From: Dermanyssus gallinae
Lineage: Eukaryota; Arthropoda; Arachnida; Mesostigmata; Dermanyssidae
Direction: 5' to 3'
Length of the DNA: 64,000 nucleotides
Assembly: GCA_003439945.1 (NCBI GenBank)
Contig: QVRM01005923.1
Location: forward strand, 175,873 to 239,872
Position 1 is the stretch's first letter, and every line of letters begins with the position of its first letter. The notes under the pieces were generated by a model. It did not search any database, was not told the origin of the DNA, and was given only the letters and a program-made list of their open reading frames with translations. The translations under genes were made by a program, and so were the position numbers. Positions 32,905-43,837 of the stretch are shown piece after piece.

Positions 32905-33860
32905 ATAGGTGATGACATCCTTATGCCTTCCAGGTCTGGTTAGTAAATATTATGGCTCACATGATATGATGATAAATAATGAACTCAAATGTATATCTAT
33001 AAACGCCCGATCACTAGCCAAACCTGAAGCTATCGACTGTCTACATGCGTTTATGGAAACTGATAAAACTGATATTGCGTTCATTACTGAGACTTGGCTA
33101 ACCGACAGGATAACGTCTGCTGAGTTGTCTGCCTGTGGAAGATACGAAGTCTTCCGTAAGGACCGTGTTGGACTTACAGGTGAAGGCGTTGTGAATTCTA
33201 AGCTTCCCTGCGCTGAGGTCAACCTAAGCAGTACTTCCTCTGAATTAATTGCGGGAGATTTATTACTGGTAGAAAAAAAGAGTCCGACTTGTCTGTACAT
33301 ATCTCAGTCGGAACGGCTCGCATCTTAAGCGGACGACAAGATTAGAGAATCCGATTGCTGATTTACAGGACATCGTAACTGGCGACATAAGCGTTGTTCT
33401 CTCCGGCGATCTAAATCAACCTAAAATAAACTGGTCTGGTTGGTGTACTGTAACATTATCACGACAAACCGAAGAATCGACTAACAGTGCATTCTCAATT
33501 CAGGAAAGAATTTCTTCAGTTCTGCTGTGAACCTGGTCTGAAGCAACTTGTCGCTGCTCCCACTTCTAGACAGAACTTATTGGACGTTGCCCTGACAAAT
33601 GATGACTCAGTTAATAACATTTCTGTATTAGTACCGCCAATAGCCAGCGATCACCAAATTATTACATTCACCATATCGTGCGGTTCTATCGCCCCTAACG
33701 CCTGTTATCTCTTCACCTCCTGCTCCTTCTGTAAGGGTTCTACTTATTGGCTAGGTTCGCGATGTTATCTTACTTTGGAATATTTGCCGAATAGCGGCCG
33801 TCCTGATACTGGATTGTTGCTTCGAACAACCTTCACGCGGTCTCTTCTTCCTAAATAAAT
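32905..33860 (+). mobile_element. CR1-B endonuclease fragment
   Basis: Closely related to the start of ORF2 at 52280: LKCISINARSLAKPEAIDCL, AFITETWLTDRITSAEL, then after frameshifts VVLSGDLNQPKINWSGW and LLDVALTNDDSVNN with SDHQ. All EN motifs are present, but not in one frame. The copy is cut near 33860, next to the inverted BEL segment, so the RT is missing. Confidence 0.75.
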
Positions 33861-33879
33861 CAGGTCTCTTTAGATGGCT

Positions 33880-35450
33880 TTATTCTAAGCTAGCAAAGCT
33901 ACCACAGTTTCTCGATGCCGCCAACAGACGCGGCCAGAGTGGTATACAGCAGTGAACCTCGACTGATTGCACCGTAGCATTTACTGGCTTTTCCACGGGG
34001 CCACCAATAAGCCAACCGTGCCGTAAACGCTTAGCGAATTCCCCCGAAAGAAGCGGCACTTCCCTTTCTTGGCAAACAACCCTAAAGAGCTGATCCATAC
34101 CAACAAGTATGCAGGGTGGTTCGGGGTCGCGCTCGAGCAAGCAGCGATCAGCAAGCTGGTGGTCCTTGCCGAAGGTAATTAGAGCCTCGCGCAGCGCATT
34201 GAACTATGGAACTAGACGATCCACGCGGATGTCAGCAAACTCATGTGCAACCAGATCAATCGTTTGGTTGTCATGTGTGTTCTGAAAGCGCAGTGGCGTA
34301 CTGTAGGGAGTCGACCACCCTGTCGTCCGCAACAAATCCTTGGCTAGATAGTCGAGTCTTCTGCTACTGTGACCGAATGTTAGACATCTGCGCTACTAGT
34401 TTCGGCGACACGAATGTTACCGAGCTACCCATATCCACAAACGAGCGGACTAATTTTCTATCCTCGCCGTTGATGAGATACGCGGAAACCATGTAGAGAA
34501 TAATAGTGTCTGCCAATGAGCCAGGGCCCGCCAAAACCGTTGCAGATCCCTGTGTGTGTGTTCGGCAGGGTATCTGTGCATAGACTGTTGTTGCTGGTGC
34601 TTTTGGCCATCACTACTGTAGATTGTAGTTTATTTGAAATATGATAACCTCTCCTTGTCGTGTCGTCGCTGATTGTTGCCTATAGCGGGCTGGCTGCTCA
34701 GGAGTAGCAGGTGTTGAAAGGAGTGCCGTGTATGCCTCCTTATGATCAGCGAACCGCCGAAAAAACGCCAATAACAAAACGACATCTTTAACAGCAGCAT
34801 CCTGGACACTGGTCTGCTGGCTCGAATGGGGTTATCCACACCTTCAACATGATCTGTGGACCCGCCGCCGTATCGGTGCCGTTCGCTGTAATTCAAGAAT
34901 ATGTAACCAGGAACAGCAGCACGTAATGCAGGCCAGAATGCAACTGTATACGTCTCAATTGAGCTGCTACTAAGGGCAGCCAACGTCTAGATCTTCGCGG
35001 TCACAGTATTGAGCAGCAAGCGTAACCCACGAACATCGCTCGGGTTTGTTACACGACGAACGTTCGTTCATCAGGTCGTAAAACTGTCGCTCACGAACGA
35101 CGTCGACCCGACCATAGTTTTACCTCAGCAATTGAAGCGCAATACTGTAATTGTTGACACAAATTTCGAGCTAAACCACACGCCTTTTCGGTTTGTCACC
35201 AGTCAGGTGTTTCAAAAGACATATTAGCTTGTCTGTTGGGCAAACGTCGGACCGACGAGCAATCCAATTTTCCAACTGGCTATTGAACAACTGTTAGTTT
35301 ACATTGCCACTAAATTATCTCAGGCGTCAGGTCTAAAGAGCAAACCAAACTGGAAATTGGGATTGCGTGCGCATACTCAGGGCTAGGCATTACTTCAGGT
35401 GGGTCGCCAGTAATCAGTCAGTAAGAACAGTGATAATAAGGTCAATAGCT
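33880..35450 (-). mobile_element. Pao/BEL fragment, inverted copy
   Basis: The part 34002-35450 is a near-identical reverse complement of 27000-28450, including the same non-coding leader and the DMGSS protease pocket region. It then extends into sequence lacking in the plus copy (33880-34002, with a GIEKLW-like block). So the two copies were not truncated at the same place and each keeps material the other lost. Confidence 0.75.
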
Positions 35451-35454
35451 GTCA

Positions 35455-35705
35455 CACAAACGTAATCATTAACTTTGCACCTTATATGCATGAGTTACAA
35501 GGATTGAAAGTTGAAGTGCACTGAATTCAATATGTTAGCGCTTGTTCCAGCCTCACTAAACGTATGCGCAGCTTAAATAGTCCATACAATTATACCACCG
35601 TTAACAATGTACACACAAGTAGTACAGGATTTAAAGTTGCCGATACACCGCAACGGTTCCCGCCCAATCAAAACACTCGGTGCCATTGAGAATGCGGCAC
35701 GTTCA
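35455..35705 (-). repeat. repeat unit D (short inverted piece of the 3.64 kb unit)
   Basis: Reverse complement of about 21870-22150 in unit B (and the matching part of unit C), for example AACATATTGAATTCAGT and GGGCGGGAACCGTTGCGGTG. It directly borders the inverted BEL copy, mirroring the unit-BEL order around 26.6-27 kb, but uses a different section of the unit. Confidence 0.75.
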
Positions 35706-35993
35706 AATGGTTTGCAGTCAGCATCGTAACTAATACAAACAGTCATCTGTCGGATGAAATAAGCTCAGTTTTTCACCAACGAAGACCTCAGGGCAATATT
35801 GGTTGACTTGGTTCTTACTACCGATCTAGATATAATAGAAGATATATCCGTTTTTAAATCCCCAATGCCCTCGGACAATAACGCAATTTCCTTTAACTTT
35901 TTATTCGATTCCGAATATCGTCCTATAAGGGAGGGTAACACTTCATTAAGGGTGATTACGACTAAATCATAGAAAACCTGACACTTGTTCCAT

Positions 35994-35997
<4 letters not shown>

Positions 35998-36041
<44 letters not shown>
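35998..36041. repeat. (TA)n microsatellite
   Basis: About 44 bases of TA inside the EN-RT linker of the element above. Confidence 0.9.
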
Positions 36042-36043
<2 letters not shown>

Positions 36044-37044
36044 CTAAACTGTGTTACCTTAAATAATATGTATAATTGTATTGTTTATCAGATGCACGCT
36101 GTGATCGAGTAATTTATTCCCAAACGCACCGTCTAACAATAACTCTAGGCTTCGTGAGTATATATCTTGTCTAAAACCACATATTGAAGATGACGCGAGT
36201 TCGCGGTATGCAACCAAACTGCGTATGGCAAGCAGAAGACTTGGGGTATTCGAAGAATCCAATCCTTTTTTAGGCATGCCAATGAGCGGTTAAGGGGAAA
36301 AGAGGATATAGCGGCACTAAAAATAAGTAATGCGGTAATCACTAATGATATCTTCAAAGCGAATGCCTTTATAAATGTATTTTCCTCTGTTTACGTGTCC
36401 CAAGCAGGTCCAACGAAAACACTTACTGTATCCCCGCCAACGGCATCGATGTGTCCGTACTTATTTGTGTCGGAATCTAATATTCTAAAAAAATAAATCA
36501 ACTCCCATCTAAATGTAGCCTCACCCAGGACTGTAAACATCCATGGTTTTATAAAAATAGTGGCGCATTTTATAACTGAGCCACTCTTATTAATATATGT
36601 TAGGTCCTATAAATATGGTGTTGTGCCTGATTTTTTCCAACAATCCGTAATAACGCCTGTATATAAAAAGAGATCCAAGTCGAATGTTGATAACTATAGA
36701 CCTGTGGCACAATCATTAGTAGCGTGAATATTACTTAAAATATATGCGCTACTGATTTGAGGTATGCGTTTAATACTACACATCAGCAGCGTGTATATTT
36801 CAAGTAATATACACGCTATTGGTGATTGTAGTAGTAGGTGGATAATATATAATAAAATATACTATCCACAAGTAATAATCCACAATTACTTGTGGATCAT
36901 TGACTTAACTTTATGCAATCTGAGGGAGTGCTTGACGAGCAGCAACATGGCTTTACTGAGGGCCAATCCAAAGTAACGCAATTAGTTGAAATGATCCATT
37001 CTGATTTTGGTGGCATGATTGGGCCATCTATATAACAAAAATAA

Positions 37045-37215
37045 AGCATTTGTTTGTATTTACTTTTATATTTCTAAAGCATTTGATTTTATTTACTTTT
37101 ATATTTCTAAAGCATTTTATTGTATTTACTTTTATTTTTCTAAAGCATTTGATTGTATTTACTTCTATATTTCTAAAACATTTGATTGTATTTACTTTTA
37201 TAGTTCTAAAGCATT
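37045..37215 (+). repeat. 33-bp tandem repeat covering RT motif A
   Basis: Five consecutive copies of a 33-base unit encode the 11-residue line AFDCIYFYISK with small changes (AFDF, AFYC, TFDC, SSK). The last copy runs straight into AFDKVNHLK, the natural continuation of RT motif A. The period is a multiple of three, so the frame (37019-37297) stays open through all copies. Confidence 0.9.
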
Positions 37216-37894
37216 TGACAAAGTAAACCATTTGAAACTTTTACACAAACGAAGTGACTTAAATAAAGTAATTTTAAGAAAACACACTGTATTATGAATA
37301 TCAAATTATCTGACGAATTATGGGCCATCTGGCATAAAGACCGAGAGGGAGATATTACAGAGAATAATTAACTTCATCTCCAATTGGTGCGCTAAAAATG
37401 ATATGATAATTTTGGTCCTTAAATGCGCCGTTGTGTGTCTGAAAGAAAACCACGTCTACACACTTAATGGACAAGAGATACCTAGAGTAAACAGCATTCA
37501 CGATTTTGAGGTAACGTTGACACCGGAGCTAGATTTTAACATTCACATCACGCCAACTAACCAAGCTGCTAGTCTTATATGTAATATGATATTTCTTTGT
37601 TTTATTATCGAATGTTCAATGTTCTACATCCGCTTTTATAATAGCCTTGTAGTTTTCAAATTAATCAGCTGTAAAGTCTGGCGACCGTATGCAATTAAAA
37701 CAGTTCAGTCTAAATTCCTTCGACGTGTTGCATTGAGATGTAAAGTAGAGCGTAGCAGTCTTGACTTACTACCTACCTAGATCACACAAATAGTACTATT
37801 GCGCCCTATTATATGACAAATAGTTATCTATACCTCTTATATTGTGCATTGTATACATTGAATACAGGATTTTTGTAAATAACCATGTATTTAA

Positions 37895-38277
37895 TTATCT
37901 GCCCTTTGAAAACAATAAAGGAGCACTTGAATTGAGTGACGTTGCTTCAAGTGTTCGAAGGGCAGCCTGCAGGGCCGTACGAATGCTGCCGCATATTACC
38001 AGAGCATCTGCGTAGAGCAGGTTCATGACTATTGAGTGCCGCTCTTTTGCGATGTGTGACGGATCGCTGAACAACAATGTGCAGTCGTCTGACCAAACGT
38101 GTCATGCTCACACACGCCATTATCGAGATAAGGACTTTTGGACTCCTTTTGGACTATTGAAGTTGAAATCTGCTCAAAGAGTGTTTCATAGGCTGAGGTA
38201 GTGGAGCGCCCAGCGTTTTTTTTCAAATGAAACCTCTCAGCAATACTTTGAGGGATTACGGTAATCGAAACGGACAT
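37895..38277 (-). pseudogene. RT palm fragment of another non-LTR element
   Basis: The minus strand reads AKERHSIVMNLLYADALVIC, then IRTALQAALRTLE. This is RT motif C with YADA instead of YADD, and the helix after it. The preceding frame (38277-38029) may be linked by a frameshift. The family is not determined, and no other copy is seen in the window. Confidence 0.5.
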
Positions 38278-38620
38278 GCGCCACTCCAGCCATGGTGACT
38301 AGTCTTTAGTCTTAAGTTTTCGGGCAGCCTGCTTCTAGCATTCGATTCGTGCGGCCACGTCGTGTTTTGCACTGTGTTCATTAGCTGAAAGGTGCGGGAA
38401 CCTAAGGCCCTTAGCGGGCTGACCAATCGCACCTGGAAGGTAAAGCGGTGAAGAATCCGGCGTGATTTTTAAAAAACTGCGAAAGACACCGTGAAACTGT
38501 TTTTGACGCAAAGTTTACGCAGCGAGATCGAGCGTTCGATTTCGAACGTTTGAGAACGACCGGTGCTATCGGCTCGCTTGTTTACAAGTAGTGGCATTAG
38601 CTGACTAGCGCAGTAGGGCC

Positions 38621-38726
38621 AGTGTATATAATTCTGTTTATATACCCTGCAAGTGTACATAGTTCGTGCTGCCGCGGTGCTTTCGTGTATATAACGCGCT
38701 CGAAGTGTATATACTAGTGTGTATAT
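38621..38726 (+). promoter_or_regulatory. cluster of GTGTATATA motifs in R1-B 5' UTR
   Basis: AGTGTATATA at 38621, AGTGTACAT at 38652, CGTGTATATA at 38684, AGTGTATATA at 38704 and GTGTATATT at 38719. They are spaced 15 to 32 bases apart, which is too regular for simple AT richness. It could be an internal promoter or protein-binding array. This is inference only. Confidence 0.3.
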
Positions 38727-38783
38727 TTACCACACACCACAAGCAGTGGTTAGAGGTGGTAGTAGACACTGTGCGATTGTAAA

Positions 38784-38866
38784 TAGCCGGCGCTGCAGGG
38801 GCAACGCCTCGGACTTCGATCAAGTAGAACGAAGTTCAAATCCCAGCGGAAACTATATATTTTTTT
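38784..38866 (+). promoter_or_regulatory. tRNA-like block with B box and T run upstream of R1-B gag
   Basis: TAGCCGGCGCTG (A-box-like, 38784), CTCGGACTTCGATCAAGTAG, then AGTTCAAATCC (B box, 38833-38843), then seven T at 38860-38866. The layout matches the block before gag in the I-like element at 58812. It may be an internal Pol III-type promoter, a captured tRNA head or a target-site remnant. The fold is poor in the anticodon arm. Confidence 0.45.
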
Positions 38867-38945
38867 AAATTTATTTTTATATTTATATTTATTAATTTAA
38901 TCCCTTTTTTATTAATTCAATTTATTTTATTTATTTATTTCGGCG

Positions 38946-40722
38946 ATGTTCCGTTTGCCCCAAAGGACCATGATAAGACCGGCGCGTGGCCCCCCAAACT
39001 ATCGCCGAAGAGGAGAATGGCGGGTCTTCAACGGCACCCCCTGGTGGCCTTTCCGACGTCGCGGAACTGACAAAAGAGCTCTGCGCCTATGTCAGCGGAC
39101 GAAAAACTCTAGATACGGCCGTGAATATTCTGGCGGAGCAACTCCGGGCGGCTGTAAAGAGGGCTCAAGTGGCACTTAACAGGCCAGAAGGAGCGGACGC
39201 AGGCACACAAACGGAAAGAAATACAACGGACTTAGGATGCCAATGCACCCCAGAAGGCTTTGCCCTGGAAAGGCAGGCCGAAAAGATCAATAATATGATC
39301 GAGGGCTGCGACACCGAAGAGGAGCTCAAAAGCCTCCTCTCAGAAGACTGGCCTTCAGCTGTCTACACAAGGGTGACAACCCTCGGAGCCAGCATAACAA
39401 GGGATAGTCCCCTCCGGGTGCATGGCCTGCCAGTTCCAGGGCATTGCCGGGGAAGCCGGAAGCAAGGCAGGCGTGGCACTGTCCCGCCGAAAAACGGAGT
39501 CGGGAGACGACGGGGAGCCGACTACCAGGGCGCTGGTGGCACTTCGGCTTCTCAAAGACGGGACGCTGCTCCAGCACAAGAATCTCCTGGATGTACTAAT
39601 GAAAGCAAAGGCCCTCAGGGCCCAGAAGACCTAACGGCGATCCCTTGCTACATGACCAGCGAGGGAGAGCGGACGGGAGTCGACAAGCTCCTTAAGTGCC
39701 TAGCTCGCACTCAAGAGCTGCGCCTAGCAGTTACCCCCGTAGCGGGAAAACGGGTTGCCGAGGCTTCGAAAAGTCCCACGTCCACGCCAACGACTACCGT
39801 TCTACTTAAAAAGAAGGAAGGGAAGACCTACGCAGAAACCATTAGGGATCTTAGGGCCAAGGTGGATCCTGGCTAATACAAGGTCTTGGTCAAACGGGCA
39901 CAACACCTTCCCAGCGGGGACGTGAGACTTGTAGTGACGGAGGCGGCGCCAGGAGGGGCCAGCGCATTCCTCGGTGCCCTACAGGCGGCCGGGGAGGGCG
40001 AGGCGAGCCTTGATCGGTCATCCCTCAAGCGTCTGATTGTCAGATACATCATGGAGGGGACAACGGCAAAGGAAGTCAAGGAGGCGCTCCGCAGAGGAAC
40101 TTGATTCGACGGGCCACTAATGGTGAACCCCTCCCGAAATGGGCTACCGGAAGATGGTCGGCGCTCGTCCGTGGGGCGCCGCCCGATGCCCGTCGAGCGC
40201 TGGACCTGAAGCGTGTCCAACTGGGATGGCTATCCTGCCCCATTGTGGAATCGATCACCGTCCCCACGTGCCAGAAGTGCCAGCGAGTAGGGCACACAAC
40301 CACTTCGTGCACATTTGAAGCGGCGACTTCCAGGCGCTGCCACAAATGCGGGGTACTGGGGCACCTGTCGAGGGAAGCCTTTCAAAACGCCAAATGCTAC
40401 AACTGCGGCGAGGAGGGGCACGCGGCCAACGCCGCTGCTTGCCCTACGTTTAGAGCCAACTTGCAGAGCTTCGTCGCGGCGGCAACCAGTCTGGCAACCA
40501 AAACAGGCTGCCGCCTCCCTTGACAGGGTCTGCGCCCGACTAAAGCACGGTGCTCCCCACAGCGGGAGACCACCCCAGAGGCGCCCAGGACCAGGACGGG
40601 TTCACCCTGGTAACGCAAAGGAGTCAAAAGAGGGGGCAACCATCTCCTCCCATAGACTCCCGATTCACAAAGCAGTTAAACACGGGCGATTCTTAAACAA
40701 CGTATATGACAACTACTCTTAA
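38946..40722 (+). pseudogene. R1-B ORF1 (gag-like) with CCHC zinc knuckles
   Basis: Starts MFRLPQRTMIRPARG, with a frameshift near 38985 into the long frame to 39876. Then EELKSLLSEDWPSAV resembles R1-A gag EELVRAVNGHWPERV. A region with LRLLKDGTLLQHKNLLDVLM lies in a second frame (39422-39634). KKKEGKTYAETIRDLRAKV is the gag motif shared with R1-A. Knuckles at 40270-40440 are CQKCQRVGHTTTSC, CHKCGVLGHLSREAF (last Cys lost) and CYNCGEEGHAANAAAC. The tail ends at the stop at 40720-40722. At least four frameshifts. Confidence 0.8.
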
Positions 40723-43700
40723 AGTATTACAGCTGAACTGCAACCGGAGCATGGGTGCCCACAACATGCTCCAGGAAACTAGTAGCAGGTATGGGACAGA
40801 TCTGCTACTGCTTAGTGAGCCTAGCGTCCGGTGGGCGAAAAACTGCACCCCGGACCTTTTTACAGAAGCAACAATTTGACAAGCATTTTACTAGACAACC
40901 GCTGTCGCCTCCGGGTTTCCGGACACGGCAGCGGGTACGGTTTTACTTAGGTGGATCTAACGGGCGTTGGGCGGTTTTACTCCTGCTACTGCAGTCCCAA
41001 CGCCCCTCTCGAAGACTGTCATAGGTTCTTAGACAATTTGACAGAGTCTTTTAACCGAAACGACGTGCCACTTCTAGTCTTAACCGGAGATTTTAACGCA
41101 GCTTCCACTACATGGGGCTCTACGGCCACCAACCGAAGAGGACACGCCGTCCTCGAGTGGCTGGCGGCGGAGGACCTAGTTGTTCTTAACACGGGTACGC
41201 CCACCTTCCACAGAGCTGGGCACACCTCGTGCATCGATCTTACAATAGCAAGAAGAACGGAAGCACATAGGCTTTTAAACTGGAAGGTTTTACTAGACGA
41301 GGAATCTCTAAGTGACCACCATATACTTGAGTTTCACGTGACCATCTCCCGCGAGGGACCGCCCACAACGCTTCGTCCTACAACCAGGCGCAAGGGGGTC
41401 AACGAGATCCGGGAGTCCCTTAGGACCCCCGCGGGTGTTGTTGGCATCCCGTCCCCAACCAGGACGGGATGCCAACAACACCCGCGGGCCTCTAAAACCT
41501 CCGCCGTCTGCGGAGTCGTCACGGGCCGCGGAGCACACCGGTTGCATCAAAGGACCCCGAAGAACTGGTGGACGAGCGAAATAAGAGGCCTCAGGAAAAG
41601 GTGCATCCGGGCACGGCGTCTCCTCACCCGCGCTCTGCGAGCCGCGCCTGAGGGGCAAGCCGCCCTGCAACACGGCGCGGAATATAAAAGGCTGCGAGCC
41701 TGCCTGCGTAGGAAAATCTCCAGGAGCAAGGAACGCTCCTGCAAAGCCGGTCTCGAAGAGCTGGAGGACGACCCATGGGGCCGCCCGTAAAAGATGGTGC
41801 GGGGTGTTCCCCCCTTCAAACGAAGGGTGGGCCTCACGTCGGAGGGAACCCGGGAAGCAGTCATGGCACTCTTCCCGCGGCACCCGCCCTTTGACCGAAC
41901 TTCGTACTTGGAAGACACAGGGGAGTCTGAGGACAGCATACCAGAGGTAACCCCGCACGAAGTTCTCGCAGCATGGGAACGCCTCAAGCCGGAAAAGGCA
42001 CCGGGCCCAGACGGGATCCCCGTCTTCGCGGTTAAGCTCCTGCTGAATGAGTGCCCAAAGGCAGTGTCCGCCGCGGCGACAGAGATGCTTCGGACGGGCT
42101 TGTTCCCTATCGCATGGATGGCCGCGGACCTCGTGCTAATACCTAAGGGCCCCGGCTCGTACCGGCCCATATGACTTCTTGGCTCCCTGGCCAAGGCCTT
42201 CGAGTCCATCGTCGAGGCACGACTCCGAGAGTTCGCGGAGGAGAACGGCCTCCTTACCGAGGCCCAATATGGGTTTCGTAAATGTCGCTCCACTCTTGCA
42301 GCGATAAAGAAAATCCAACTAATGGCCGAAAGCATTCGCAACTCCCCGCCCGGACGCCGATATCTATTTTTAGCAATACTACTGGACGTGAAGAACGCTT
42401 TTAATAACCTCCCGTGGAGAGTCATCCTCGATACTCTCCACAGGAAAAGGACGCCCTTTTACCTGAGACGGATTTTGTCGAGCTACCTACACGACAGGAT
42501 TATCTACCCACACGACCAAACTTTTAACATGACCGCAGGGGTGCCGCAGGGCTCAATGCTAGCCCCCCTGATATGAAACATCACGTACGATGACGTGCTG
42601 CGGCTGGGGGATCTCCCACCCGGAGTCGAACTCCTCGCCTACGCTGACGACCTGGTCCTCACCGTCCAGGCCCGGACAATGGGCCAGCTTGGGGCGCGTG
42701 CGAATGAAGCCCTCTTCGACATTGCGCACTGGATGCAAATAACGGGGCTTACCCTCGCCCCCGCTAAAAGCGAAGCTATTCTCCTGGTGGGTCGGAGGGG
42801 CTTGCCCCCGCCGCACCTTGTCCTGGAGGACCAGAAGATTGCTGCAGTCAATACTACAAAGTACCTTCGGGTCTTTCTGGACCGGAGCCTCCAGGGTCCT
42901 GAACACCTACGGCGGGCGTCAGAGAGGGCATTGAAGGTCGCCAGTAGTTTTGTGCGCCTCATGCCAAACACATACGGCCCTAAACAAACAAGAAGAAATA
43001 TTATTACGTCCGTGGTTAAGTCAGTCGCCTTATACGGGGCTCCGGCCTGGCCTACCAACGCTCTGAAGACTAAGGCAAATAGAAACCGCTTACGGCGGGC
43101 TCAACGGGTCGGAGCCCTTAGGGTCACCGTGGCGTACCGCACGGTTAGTACAGCGGCGGCGCTCGTGCTCGCGGGCACTATCCTATGGGACCTGAAGGCA
43201 GAAGAGCGCCGCCGCCTGTGGGGCGACCAGAGCCTTAAGAAGAAAGAAGCACGGCAACACACATTGCAGCTATGGCAGGGAGAGTGGGATGGCCTGGCGG
43301 AGGGGGACCCAGGTGCCAGTCTCCGCAAGCTGGTCCCTATCATTAAGAACTGGCTGTACCGGCCTGGTGGGAAGCTCACCTTCCACACCACCCAGATTTT
43401 GACGGGGCACGGCGACTTTCAGTCGTACCTATTCAGGATCGGGAAGGCCCCCAGCCCCACGTGCGTCCACTGCGGCAATCGACTCGAGGACACTCCAGAG
43501 CACACAGCTCAGGCGTGTCCCGCATGGGCGGAACGGCGTCACGCCTTGAGGACTCTAATGAATACGCACATTTTTAATCTACGCGACGTCGTTCTAAAGA
43601 TGACAGAATCCCTGGAACACTGTAACTTGACAAGAGCGGTTTTTAACAAGATTTTACAAGCTAAGACATTGGCCAACAAGCTGCGACTTTTGCGGCTCCC

Positions 43701-43735
43701 AGGGACAACTTTCGCCAGGAGTAAGAGGACTCCCC
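40706..43735 (+). pseudogene. R1-B ORF2 (EN, RT, C-terminal zinc domain)
   Basis: ATG at 40706: MTTTLKVLQLNCNRSMGAHN, the R1 EN opening. After a frameshift near 40880 a single frame carries GRFYSCYCSPNAP, LVLTGDFNAASTTWGS and LSDHHILEF. RT follows: RPI with a stop at 42172, QYGFRKCRSTLAA, motif A LLDVKNAFNNLPWRVI, TAGVPQGSMLAP, a stop at 42574 and LAYADDLVLTV. Another stop lies at 41788. The C-terminus has LTGHGDFQSYLFRIG and CVHCGNRLEDTPEHTAQAC. Catalytic residues of EN and RT are intact, so inactivation rests on these few breaks. Confidence 0.85.
41428..41488. repeat. perfect 27-bp inverted repeat inside R1-B ORF2
   Basis: Arms 41428-41454 and 41462-41488 are exact reverse complements, separated by the 7 bases CCAACCA. 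The ORF stays open across it. It falls in the EN-RT linker after the SDH motif. Confidence 0.95.
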
Positions 43736-43737
43736 AT

Positions 43738-43837
43738 AAATACAAATGTGCAACGGTGGGGCTCGAACCCGCGCATCTATGTGTCTTCTCCGGTTGCGAG
43801 GCGCAGACGACTGCACCACGCCACCGGACTCGACATG
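43738..43837 (-). repeat. tRNA-derived SINE, copy 3
   Basis: Minus strand: GTCGAGTCCGGTGGCGTGGTGC (A box at plus 43813-43823), CGCCTCGCAACCGGAGAAG and GGTTCGAGC (B box, plus 43761-43769), then TTGCACATTTGTATTTATGG. It sits exactly between the 3' end of R1-B and the 3' end of R1-A copy 2. The R1-B frame runs into it for some 35 residues, so the native R1-B end is obscured. Confidence 0.7.

Larger units (their letters stand above)
35706..37893 (+). mobile_element. CR1/Jockey-like element with amplified RT motif A
   Basis: Remains in order: a late EN block (ILVDLVLTTDLDIIEDISVF, with SDNNAISF), RT fingers (GVVPDFFQQSVITPVYKKRS, NVDNYRPVA), QHGFTEGQSKVTQLVEMIHS, a tandemly repeated motif A, AFDKVNHLKLLHK, and a thumb with HDFEVTLTPELDF and VWRPYAIKTVQSKFLRRVA. 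Motif C (YADD) was not found between 37300 and 37400, where sequence is evidently missing. A TA tract (35998-36041) interrupts the EN-RT linker. The copy is inactive. Confidence 0.7.
38310..43735 (+). mobile_element. R1-clade element R1-B
   Basis: 5' UTR with a tRNA-like block, gag with CCHC knuckles (38946-40722), and ORF2 with EN, RT and Cys-rich C-terminus (40706-43735). ORF1 and ORF2 overlap by 17 bases in different frames, as in R1 elements. It is GC-rich compared with its AT-rich surroundings. ORF2 has one frameshift and three isolated stop codons, so it is a fairly young but dead copy. It differs from R1-A in sequence throughout. The 5' limit is uncertain. Confidence 0.85.

Noticed and set aside
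41547..42425. 292-codon minus-strand open frame
   Set aside because: Shadow of R1-B ORF2, where EN and RT motifs lie on the plus strand.
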